Of a DNA stretch of 12,850 bases, positions 6,145 to 12,850 are shown one piece after another; position 1 is the first letter of the stretch; the number at the start of each line of letters is the position of its first letter. The DNA is from Gemmatimonadales bacterium UBA4718. Lineage in GTDB: Bacteria > Gemmatimonadota > Gemmatimonadetes > Gemmatimonadales > Gemmatimonadaceae. The notes under the pieces were generated by a model. That model made no database searches, was not told the origin of the DNA, and saw only the letters and a program-made list of their open reading frames with translations. The position numbers were made by a program, and so were the translations under genes. The stretch lies in contig DHJO01000026.1 in assembly GCA_002404375.1 (NCBI GenBank), positions 8,270-21,119 on the forward strand, in the 5' to 3' direction.

Positions 6145-8489
6145 CCGCGACCTCCGCAGCGGCAGAGTCGTTGCGCGTTCTCCTGGTTGAGGACAGCGAG
6201 GCGGATGCGGACCTCATAGTCCACACGATGACGCGGGCGTACCCGAGCGCGTACTTCGATTGGGCTGTCAGCCGCAAGCAGTTCACCGAGCTGTTGGCGG
6301 CAAACGAGTACGACGTCGTCCTCGCGGATTACCGTTTGCCGGATTGGACAGGGATGGAAGCTCTGAGAGAGCTGCGTCACCTCGGGCTCGACATTCCGCT
6401 CATTCTCATCACGGGCGAGCTTGGCGATGAGCGCGCCGTAGAGTGCGTAAAGGCCGGCGCAGCCGACTACCTCCTCAAGACAGGCAACCTGGCCCGGCTC
6501 CCACTCGCCGTGAAGCGGGCGATCGAAGAGAAACGTGCCCGCAGCGAATCACAACGCTCACGACAGTTGATAGAGCAGGCGCAGCAGCAGGCGCGTGAGC
6601 AGGAAGAGCGCTTCCTTCAGCTCGCGGAAAACATTGATGAAGTGTTTTTCGTGCTGGGCGCACGCCAACGAGAGACGCTGTACATCAATCCCGCCTACGA
6701 AAAGACCTGGGGGCGGAGCTGCCAGAGTCTCTACGACAATCCCCGATCCTTCGTGGAACCGGTTCCCGCTGGCGATCGGGAGCGGCTCATGGAGTACCTG
6801 GACCGCATTTCGCGCGGCGAGCAAGCCGGCAAGCTGGAATTCCGGCTCATTCAGCCAAACGGCAACGTCCGCTGGGTGCTCGCGCACGCCGTTCCAATCC
6901 GTGACGAGCATGGCGACGTCTATCGCATCGGTGGCGTGGTTCTCGACATCACCGAGTCCCGCGAAGCGCAGATGGCGCTCGAGGAGATCGCGGAGCGATT
7001 ACAGAAGCTTACCGAAACGTCGTTCGACGCGATCGACATTTCCCAGGATGGCATTGTTCAGGAGGCGAATCGCGGCTACCTGACAATGTTCGGCTACGAG
7101 CGGATGGAAGAGGTGATCGGTCGTCCTGTCACCGACTTCGTCAGCGACGTGTCTCGCGATGAAGTCAAAATGCGGTTGACGAACAACATCGAAGGAACCT
7201 ACGAGCTCGAAGGGCGACGCAAGGATGGAAAGAAGCTTCTGCTGGAAGCGACCGCAAGAACGCATGTGATCCGAGGCCGCCCGGTGCGAATCACGGCGCT
7301 GCGGGACATGACGGAACGGCGCGCGCTCGAAGATCAGTTCCGGCAGGCACAAAAGATGGAGGCCGTAGGAAGGCTGGCGGGTGGCGTAGCGCACGACTTC
7401 AACAACCTGCTCACAGTGATCCTCAGCTACACGGACATGATGATCGAAGGGGTGTCGCCCAAGGATCCGCGCGCCGAGGACCTCAGCGAGATTCGAAAGG
7501 CGGCGGTTGCGGCCGCATCGCTTACACGCCAGCTGCTGGCGTTCAGCCGCCAACAGGTGATCGAGCCTCGTCTCGTGAACCTCAACGATGTTGTCCAGAG
7601 CTCTGAGAAGATGCTGCGCCGCCTCATCGGCGAAGATATCGAGGTGCAGACGACACTGTCACCCGCCCCGCTCACGGTACTGATCGATCCGGGACAGCTC
7701 GAGCAGGTGATGATGAATCTCGCGGTGAACGCGCGGGACGCGATGCCAACGGGGGGAAAGCTCACGCTGGAGACGGCGGATGTGACGCTGGATGCGGAGT
7801 ACGCGCGCGATCACTGGCCGGTTACGCCTGGACATTTTGCCATGCTGGCGATGAGCGACATCGGCTCCGGGATGGATGAGCTGACCCGTTCTCGTATGTT
7901 CGAGCCGTTCTTCACCACCAAGGGCGCCGGCCAGGGAACGGGGCTCGGCCTCGCGACCGTCTATGGAATCGTCAAGCAGAGCAACGGCTTCATCTATGTT
8001 TACAGCGAGCCTGGCAAGGGGACGAGTTTCAAGATCTACTTCCCGCTGCTCGATCAGGCGCCCGACCAATACGTCACCAGGCCGGACTCGGAAGCAACGC
8101 CGAGTGGAACCGAGACGATTTTGCTGGCCGAAGATGCGACGGCGGTGCGCGTAGCTGCACGCCAGATTCTGGAACGGTTTGGCTATACCGTCCTCGAAGC
8201 AGCGAACGGGACGGACGCGTTGAATACCGCGCAAAACGGGGCCGCGATCGACCTTCTTCTAACTGATGTCGTAATGCCTGAGATGAGCGGGCGGGAGCTC
8301 GTGGAACGGTTTGCGAAACTGCGGCCGAACACGAAAGTGCTCTTCATGTCCGGCTATACCGACGATGCCATCGTGCGTCACGGAGTGCTGCGCCCGGGAA
8401 CGGCGTACCTCCAGAAGCCGTTCTCTCCGGATAAGCTTGGCAGAAAAGTCCGCGAGGTGCTCGACTCACTCGCCGTGCAAACACGGTGA
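6141..8489 (+). CDS. hybrid histidine kinase REC-PAS-PAS-HisKA-HATPase-REC
   Basis: A soluble 782-residue hybrid kinase. N-terminal receiver ~11-130: E17/D18, phospho-acceptor D63 ([14 protein letters not shown]), T91 and K113. A Gln/Glu-rich helix follows (~132-158). PAS1 is ~155-275 ([22 protein letters not shown]) and PAS2 ~287-395 ([31 protein letters not shown]). HisKA carries the class motif [18 protein letters not shown] with H418. HATPase ~515-637 shows [39 protein letters not shown]. The C-terminal receiver is ~659-775 with E664/D665, D709 ([12 protein letters not shown]), S737 (FMSGYT) and K759 (LQKPF). An N-terminal receiver ahead of PAS domains implies control by another kinase, most simply the PAS kinase whose gene overlaps it by four bases; the C-terminal receiver is a typical intramolecular acceptor. 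No DNA-binding domain is present. Translation is probably coupled to the upstream gene. Confidence 0.93.
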   Translation: MTATSAAAESLRVLLVEDSEADADLIVHTMTRAYPSAYFDWAVSRKQFTELLAANEYDVVLADYRLPDWTGMEALRELRHLGLDIPLILITGELGDERAVECVKAGAADYLLKTGNLARLPLAVKRAIEEKRARSESQRSRQLIEQAQQQAREQEERFLQLAENIDEVFFVLGARQRETLYINPAYEKTWGRSCQSLYDNPRSFVEPVPAGDRERLMEYLDRISRGEQAGKLEFRLIQPNGNVRWVLAHAVPIRDEHGDVYRIGGVVLDITESREAQMALEEIAERLQKLTETSFDAIDISQDGIVQEANRGYLTMFGYERMEEVIGRPVTDFVSDVSRDEVKMRLTNNIEGTYELEGRRKDGKKLLLEATARTHVIRGRPVRITALRDMTERRALEDQFRQAQKMEAVGRLAGGVAHDFNNLLTVILSYTDMMIEGVSPKDPRAEDLSEIRKAAVAAASLTRQLLAFSRQQVIEPRLVNLNDVVQSSEKMLRRLIGEDIEVQTTLSPAPLTVLIDPGQLEQVMMNLAVNARDAMPTGGKLTLETADVTLDAEYARDHWPVTPGHFAMLAMSDIGSGMDELTRSRMFEPFFTTKGAGQGTGLGLATVYGIVKQSNGFIYVYSEPGKGTSFKIYFPLLDQAPDQYVTRPDSEATPSGTETILLAEDATAVRVAARQILERFGYTVLEAANGTDALNTAQNGAAIDLLLTDVVMPEMSGRELVERFAKLRPNTKVLFMSGYTDDAIVRHGVLRPGTAYLQKPFSPDKLGRKVREVLDSLAVQTR

Positions 8490-8523
8490 ACTGAGTTACT
8501 CATGAACACGTGAGTTCGTATAG

Positions 8524-8733
8524 TTGATAGCTGAGCAATACCCCACCAGATGCCTGGCTGATTCTCCCCTCCGCGCTCCTGGCGACGCCTACGATTACGG
8601 CTTCGCCATGCCCACAAAAGCCCAGCCCCTAAACCCCAAGGAGCTCTTTGCGCTCATCGAGTCACTCACCGGCATCCCGGCGAGTGCAACTCCGAACGCG
8701 GTAGTGATCCCTCTGCCGGCGGAGGCAGCTTGA
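8524..8733 (+). pseudogene. decayed receiver/linker tail of a hybrid kinase
   Basis: The last ~35 residues of this 69-residue frame ([17 protein letters not shown], 8626-8676) align with [17 protein letters not shown] at residues 885-901 of the MHYT kinase immediately downstream. That is the segment just after its second receiver's KP motif. At DNA level 21 consecutive bases are identical (8640-8660 and 11399-11419). Upstream, RCLA, GDAY and TK-PLNP recall the [15 protein letters not shown] stretch, interrupted by unrelated residues, as in a degraded receiver. It ends in TGA at 8731-8733, overlapping the kinase ATG by one base, and contains that gene's GGAGG. I read it as the relic of a lost upstream paralogue. 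A short translated leader (for example from ATG 8608) that couples to the kinase cannot be excluded. Confidence 0.6.
8721..8725 (+). promoter_or_regulatory. Shine-Dalgarno of the MHYT kinase
   Basis: GGAGG lies 7 bases before ATG 8733, which decides that start over the TTG at 8730. The motif is inside the decayed upstream reading frame, whose stop overlaps the start as TGATG. Loss of this relic would therefore cost the kinase its ribosome-binding site. Confidence 0.75.
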
Positions 8734-11700
8734 TGACGAGCACCTTGGACTACTGGATGGTCGCACTGTCGGTGCTGATCGCGATCGCTGCTTCGTACGC
8801 CGCACTCGACATTGCCGGCCGAGCGACCGCGGCGCTGGGTCGGATGCGCACCACCTGGCTCGTCGGCGGCGCCGCGAGCATGGGGCTCGGCATTTGGTCG
8901 ATGCACTACATCGGGATCGTGGCGTTTGGCCTTCCCGTCGCAGTGTTCCACCACCTGCCGACAGTGTTCCTGTCACTTCTCGCCGCGATACTCGCGTCCG
9001 GCGTGGCGCTCGTCGTCGCAAGCCGCGCGCAATGGAGCTGGCCGCGTTCCATCTTCGCCAGCGTCGTGATGGGAGGCGGGATTGCCTCAATGCACTATAT
9101 CGGCATGGCAGCGATGCGTTTACCCGCGACGATACTCTGGAACAACACGATTGTCGCGCTGTCGGTGCTAATCGCTGTGATCGTGTCGCTCGCGGCGATG
9201 TGGCTCGCTTTTCGATTCCGTGACGAGACGCGAGAGATTGCGCCGCTGAAGATCGCCAGTGCTGGCGTCATGGGTCTGGCCGTCGTCGCGATGCACTACA
9301 CCGGCATGGCCGCCGCCACGTTCATGCCGTCCAATCTGGCTGTGGATCTGTCCGGCGCGGTGGCCGTCTCGTCTCTGGGCATCACCGCGATCATATTCGG
9401 CACGTTGGCAGTGCTGGTTTCTGCCTCGCTGACGTCGTTGCTCGTTCGCCGGATGTCGGCGCAGACCACGGAGCTACGGGCGAGTGAGGAGCGCTATCGA
9501 CGCTTCTTCGAGCGCAGCCTCTCCGGAATCTACCAGACCACTCTCGACGGCCAGCTGCTCGACTGCAACGCCGCGTTCGCCCGCATTCTGGGCTATGCGT
9601 CTCGTGAGGAGTGTCTCGCCAAGCCTATGGCGGAACACTATTCGGCGGCCGAAGATCGGGCCGAATTCGTAGCACGGCTGATGAACGAGGATAGCCTGTC
9701 GGATTTCGAGAACAGACTTATGGGACAGGATGGCCGCCCCGTTTGGGTTCTCGAGACGGCAACGCTGCTGGAGAGCGGGAACGGCGGGTCGAGCGTCATC
9801 GAAGGCACCATGATCGACATCACGCAACGCAAAGAGGCGCAAGACGCCTTGCGTTCAGCGAAGCAATCCGCCGAGGAGGCCAACCGCGCCAAGAGCGAGT
9901 TTCTGGCGAACATGAGCCACGAGATTCGCACGCCGATGAACGGGATCATCGGCATGACCGAGCTCGCGCTCGGTACTGAGATAACGGCGGAGCAGCGCGA
10001 ATACCTCGAGACGGTCCGGTCTTCCGCCGACGCTCTGCTGGGAATCATCAACGACATCCTCGACTTCTCCAAGATCGAGGCGCGCAAGCTCGATATCGAC
10101 GTGATCGACTTCGATCTGCGATATACGGTTGACGACACGTTGCGCTCGCTCGCGCCGCGCGCCCACGCCAAGGGACTGGAGCTGGCTTGCCAGGTAGCTC
10201 CCGACGTTCCGCCGGCCCTCGGCGGCGATCCATCGCGGCTGCGTCAGATCCTCGTCAATCTGATTGGCAATGCCGTAAAGTTCACAGAGACGGGAGAGGT
10301 GGTGGTGCGGGTAAAGTCCGGACCCGTCGCGGGCGAGCAGGTCTCAGTGACCTTCACCGTCAGCGACACAGGGATCGGCATACCGAGTGAGAAACACGCG
10401 ACGATCTTTGAGCCCTTCGCGCAGGCTGACGCATCAACCACGCGCAAGTTTGGCGGAACCGGGCTTGGGCTCACCATCTCGGCTCGCCTCGTCGCGCTGA
10501 TGGGCGGCAGCATCCGGGTAGAGAGCGAGCCAGAACGCGGAACCATGTTCGAGGTCACTCTGCCGTTCGAGATCCGAGCCGAAGCCCCTGTTCCCCAGTC
10601 CCCCCGTAAGCTGGAGGATCTAAGCGGTCTGGAAGTTCTGGTGGTGGATGACAATGCCACTAATCGACGCATTCTCGAGGAGATCCTCACCGCGTGGGGA
10701 TTGCGGCCGACGCTGGTTGATGGAGGTCCCGGCGCGATCGCCGCGCTCGACTACGCCCTCAGCATCGGCAAGCCGTTTTCATTCGCGCTCGTCGACTTTC
10801 AGATGCCGGGTCTCGACGGATTCGGATTGGCCCAGCAGATCAAGAAGCGCCCAGAGCTCGCGACGACAATGATCATGATGCTCTCGTCCGTTGGCCACAG
10901 GGGAGACGGGACTCGCTCCCGTGAGATCGGCGTCGCCTCATATCTAACGAAGCCGGTCCGGCAGTCCGTCCTGCTGGACGCCATGCTGTCGGTCCTCGCA
11001 GCAAAGGATGCCCCTCCCGATCGAAAGGTGCTCGTGACGCGGCACACGCTCAACGAAGCGCGCCGATCGTTGCGCATCCTTCTGGCCGAGGACAATGCCG
11101 TGAACCGACAACTCGTGACGGCCCTCCTCACGAAACGCGGTCATACGTCGGTCAGCGTCGTGAATGGGCGCGAAGCTGTCGCCTCGGTCGCGAATGGTGG
11201 ATTCGACCTCGTTCTCATGGATGTGCAGATGCCCGAGATGGATGGCCTGCAGGCCACCGCGGCCATTCGCAAAGCAGAGCAAGCGACGGGCACCCACGTG
11301 CCCATAGTGGCGTTGACGGCGCACGCGATGAAAGGGGACCGCGAGGCATGCCTGGCCGCGGGGACCGATGAGTACTTGTCCAAACCCGTAAACGCGACGG
11401 AGCTCTTTGCGCTCATCGAAACGCTCACTGGCATCACAGGTAGCACAAAGCCTGCACACCCGGATGTCGCACCGGTGCCTGAGCCGGCATTTGACATGGG
11501 AAGCGTGCTTGCTCGAGTCGAAGGAGATCGGAGTTTGTTGAGGGAGCTAGCGCAGATCTTCCGCACTGAGGTCCCCGGCGTCCTTGCCGAAATTCGACTC
11601 TGTGTGGCGACGGGCAACTCTGCCGGCCTCGAACGCGCCGCGCATGGGTTCAGGGGTGCGTGCGGCAGCTTCGGAGCCGGCGGCGCAGTTCGGGCGGCGC

Positions 11701-11810
11701 ACGTGCTCGAGCTGATGGGACGTCGAGCCAGCTTCGAGGATGTCGATGCGCGCGTCGCGGACCTCGTGCGTGAAACGGACAGCCTGCAGCTTGCCCTTGT
11801 TGGCGTTTGA
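8733..11810 (+). CDS. MHYT-domain membrane hybrid kinase: MHYT-PAS-HisKA-HATPase-REC-REC-Hpt
   Basis: A 1025-residue inner-membrane sensor kinase carrying a full phosphorelay in one chain. Residues ~7-235 form a seven-helix MHYT sensor with its three repeats at M57-H58-Y59, M120-H121-Y122 and M187-H188-Y189. MHYT is proposed to bind a metal, probably copper, and to sense a diatomic gas such as O2, CO or NO. PAS is ~253-366. HisKA carries [20 protein letters not shown] with H396. HATPase has [16 protein letters not shown] (545-550) and GGTGLGL (574-580). Receiver 1 is ~633-757 with D639/D640, D688 and K740. Receiver 2 is ~780-900 with E786/D787, D830 ([13 protein letters not shown]) and K884. 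A C-terminal Hpt (~920-1020) has [14 protein letters not shown] with H971; the usual Lys three residues later is Arg. The layout is BarA/EvgS-like. With no output domain, H971 must pass phosphate to a separate receiver, plausibly the REC-LuxR protein of this cluster. Confidence 0.93.
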   Translation: MTSTLDYWMVALSVLIAIAASYAALDIAGRATAALGRMRTTWLVGGAASMGLGIWSMHYIGIVAFGLPVAVFHHLPTVFLSLLAAILASGVALVVASRAQWSWPRSIFASVVMGGGIASMHYIGMAAMRLPATILWNNTIVALSVLIAVIVSLAAMWLAFRFRDETREIAPLKIASAGVMGLAVVAMHYTGMAAATFMPSNLAVDLSGAVAVSSLGITAIIFGTLAVLVSASLTSLLVRRMSAQTTELRASEERYRRFFERSLSGIYQTTLDGQLLDCNAAFARILGYASREECLAKPMAEHYSAAEDRAEFVARLMNEDSLSDFENRLMGQDGRPVWVLETATLLESGNGGSSVIEGTMIDITQRKEAQDALRSAKQSAEEANRAKSEFLANMSHEIRTPMNGIIGMTELALGTEITAEQREYLETVRSSADALLGIINDILDFSKIEARKLDIDVIDFDLRYTVDDTLRSLAPRAHAKGLELACQVAPDVPPALGGDPSRLRQILVNLIGNAVKFTETGEVVVRVKSGPVAGEQVSVTFTVSDTGIGIPSEKHATIFEPFAQADASTTRKFGGTGLGLTISARLVALMGGSIRVESEPERGTMFEVTLPFEIRAEAPVPQSPRKLEDLSGLEVLVVDDNATNRRILEEILTAWGLRPTLVDGGPGAIAALDYALSIGKPFSFALVDFQMPGLDGFGLAQQIKKRPELATTMIMMLSSVGHRGDGTRSREIGVASYLTKPVRQSVLLDAMLSVLAAKDAPPDRKVLVTRHTLNEARRSLRILLAEDNAVNRQLVTALLTKRGHTSVSVVNGREAVASVANGGFDLVLMDVQMPEMDGLQATAAIRKAEQATGTHVPIVALTAHAMKGDREACLAAGTDEYLSKPVNATELFALIETLTGITGSTKPAHPDVAPVPEPAFDMGSVLARVEGDRSLLRELAQIFRTEVPGVLAEIRLCVATGNSAGLERAAHGFRGACGSFGAGGAVRAAHVLELMGRRASFEDVDARVADLVRETDSLQLALVGV

Positions 11811-11960
11811 GAAAACACCAGCCCGTGAAATTCTGATAGACGGTGGTGTCGCGCCTCTAACGAGCGTTACACTCGAGCTTCGCCAACTTAGGTCTTGCAA
11901 CTTGAATCAGGCGGTCTACCTTAAACGCCTGTAAACGGCTGTCCACCCCTGCCCGACGCC
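11811..11960. other. short intergenic region with a stem-loop
   Basis: CAGGCG (11908-11913) and CGCCTG (11926-11931) are perfect 6-bp arms around a 12-base loop, ~30 bases before the next gene's ATG. No T-tract follows, so this is not a classical intrinsic terminator. It could be a 5'-leader structure of the downstream gene. No clear promoter hexamers or Shine-Dalgarno are visible, and the rest of the stretch shows nothing I recognise. Confidence 0.35.
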
Positions 11961-12734
11961 ATGACGCAACACAGTCCTCGGTCTCTCAAGCACGAGTACG
12001 AGCTGTACGTAGAAAACGAGATCGAGAATTACAAGGAGTCGGTGTCGCGGTCCGCCATTCTCAAGATTGGCGATGAGGCCGCCGCATCCCTTCGATCCGG
12101 CGAGCAGTTCGCGATGGACGAGCTTCTGCTCTGGGCAGAAGTCGACCGCATCATCCGGAAGCGCCTTCGCATCCCGGCCTATGGCACATGGCGGCGAAAG
12201 CGGATCAAGCTCCTCGAGGAGTATCGCCGGCCCGAACACTGGGGAATCCGGCCCGATGGAGTGCTGGCCCGCGAGATCCATCCACCCGCTGAATCGAAGG
12301 TGCTCGTCGCCGGTGGAGAGATAGATCGTACTGCGCTATACCTCGCCGCGCACGGATGCGATGTGACCGCCGTCGACCGCGAAGTGGATTCACTCGAGCG
12401 TGTGATGAACGCAGCCCACGCGGCTGGTCTTGGCGACCGGATCAAGAGTTATGTCGCCGATCTCTCCGACTGGTCACCCGATGTACCGCTCGGCGCTTTG
12501 GTCTGCACATCAGAGGCGTTCAGCGACCTGTCCCTGGAGGAGCGTGGCCGCGCCTTCGAGCTTCTTCAGGGCGCGACCCGGGACGGCGGCGTTCATCTCG
12601 TAGGAACGATCGTACGCGGCAAGAGGGGTGTGTCCGTCGCCGAGTTGCGCCGCCAGTATAAGGGTTGGTCGATCTCAGTCGAAGACGATTCCAGCTCCTC
12701 CAAGACCTTTCTGGCCAGAAAGATCGCCAGCTAG
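11961..12734 (+). CDS. TehB-like class I methyltransferase-fold protein, function unknown
   Basis: A 257-residue soluble protein. Residues 1-105 are a charged, mostly helical region without a family I recognise (HEYELYVENEIENYKESVSR, then AYGTWRRKRIKLLEEYRR). Residues ~110-255 follow a Rossmann methyltransferase pattern resembling TehB: strand 1 KVLVAGGEIDRTALYLAAHG (113-132), strand 2 CDVTAVDRE with acidic D139, an acidic ADLSDW (166-171), strand 4 GALVCTSEAFSDL (178-190) and a late strand VHLVGTI. The glycine-rich motif I, normally D.GCGTG.., reads VAGGEIDR, with the second and third glycines missing, so SAM binding may be altered or lost. The ATG has no clear Shine-Dalgarno. It is separated by 150 bp from the kinase cluster and ends just before hairpins, so it is probably transcribed alone. 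The fold is moderately sure, the reaction and substrate unknown. Confidence 0.75.
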   Translation: MTQHSPRSLKHEYELYVENEIENYKESVSRSAILKIGDEAAASLRSGEQFAMDELLLWAEVDRIIRKRLRIPAYGTWRRKRIKLLEEYRRPEHWGIRPDGVLAREIHPPAESKVLVAGGEIDRTALYLAAHGCDVTAVDREVDSLERVMNAAHAAGLGDRIKSYVADLSDWSPDVPLGALVCTSEAFSDLSLEERGRAFELLQGATRDGGVHLVGTIVRGKRGVSVAELRRQYKGWSISVEDDSSSSKTFLARKIAS

Positions 12735-12735
12735 C

Positions 12736-12756
12736 CCTGTGTCCTATCGACACAGG
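12736..12756 (+). terminator. strong hairpin after the methyltransferase-like gene
   Basis: CCTGTGTC (12736-12743) and GACACAGG (12749-12756) are perfect 8-bp arms around the 5-base loop CTATC, starting two bases after the TAG stop. The bases that follow (TGTCTCAT) are not a run of T, so if it terminates transcription it is an atypical, U-poor terminator; mRNA 3'-end protection is another possibility. Confidence 0.55.
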
Positions 12757-12770
12757 TGTCTCATGGCCGC

Positions 12771-12787
12771 GTGTCATTCTGCGACAC
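12771..12787. promoter_or_regulatory. second GTGTC/GACAC inverted repeat
   Basis: GTGTC (12771-12775) and GACAC (12783-12787) flank the 7-base ATTCTGC. It uses the same pentamer as the preceding hairpin, and a further GTGTC lies at 12756-12760 between them, so alternative pairings are possible. It may be a second hairpin or an operator for a gene beyond the window. The remaining ~60 bases to the window end show no gene I can support. Confidence 0.4.
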
Positions 12788-12850
12788 TTGGCCCCGCCCA
12801 AAATAGCGGCTCTATCGTAAGCCTTTGATCAACAACCACTTGCGAATGTG

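Noticed and set aside
8487..8520. Inverted-repeat pieces (ACTCA/TGAGT, GAACT/AGTTC) after the REC-PAS-PAS hybrid kinase stop
   Set aside because: The arms are only 5 bp with competing pairings and no T-tract, too weak to call a terminator.
8524..8733. Frameshift splitting one large kinase into the 6141-8489 and 8733-11810 genes
   Set aside because: The first gene ends with a complete receiver and the second begins with a complete MHYT sensor and its own GGAGG, so they are two intact genes; only the fragment between them is broken.

Overview
The window is a GC-rich bacterial chromosomal segment with 10 confident protein-coding genes, one decayed gene fragment and no RNA genes, insertion sequences or CRISPR arrays that I can see. 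Strong G/C bias at codon third positions, several GTG starts and dense hybrid histidine kinases fit a soil-type bacterium with a large signalling repertoire. The protein flavour (MerR-type HTH joined to MEDS, bacteriophytochrome-type kinases, the TehB-like terminal protein) makes Gemmatimonadota or a neighbouring phylum my best guess. That is an impression, not a demonstrated assignment.

Region 1 (1-2037), housekeeping: an imperfect ~35-bp tandem repeat precedes an RlmI-type 23S rRNA methyltransferase gene (+). It converges, with a single base between stop codons, on a mutM/fpg-family DNA glycosylase gene (-).

Region 2 (2057-3720, minus strand): two tandem paralogous one-component regulators, each an N-terminal MerR/excisionase-type HTH joined to a C-terminal MEDS (DcmR-type) sensory domain. 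Spacing suggests an operon reading regulator, regulator, mutM. A 354-bp divergent intergenic region (3721-4074) holds a perfect 9-bp-arm palindrome, a run of about ten CATAG-like pentanucleotides and a good sigma-70-like promoter candidate facing right.

Region 3 (4075-11810, plus strand), two-component cluster: a NarL/FixJ response regulator (REC-LuxR), a PAS histidine kinase with no receiver of its own, and a hybrid kinase (REC-PAS-PAS-HisKA-HATPase-REC) whose start overlaps the previous stop. After these come a decayed fragment resembling a receiver-linker tail, then a large membrane hybrid kinase (MHYT-PAS-HisKA-HATPase-REC-REC-Hpt). The only DNA-binding output in the cluster is the REC-LuxR protein. 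A working model is therefore a branched phosphorelay in which two soluble PAS kinases and one membrane MHYT kinase converge on it through the receivers and the Hpt domain.

Region 4 (11811-12850): a short intergenic stem-loop, a TehB-like methyltransferase-fold protein with a degenerate SAM-binding loop, and two GTGTC/GACAC hairpins beyond its stop.

The most interesting points are the MEDS-regulator pair in line with mutM, the pentanucleotide repeat and palindrome in the divergent control region, the receiver-tail remnant that supplies the ribosome-binding site of the MHYT kinase, and the phosphorelay architecture.
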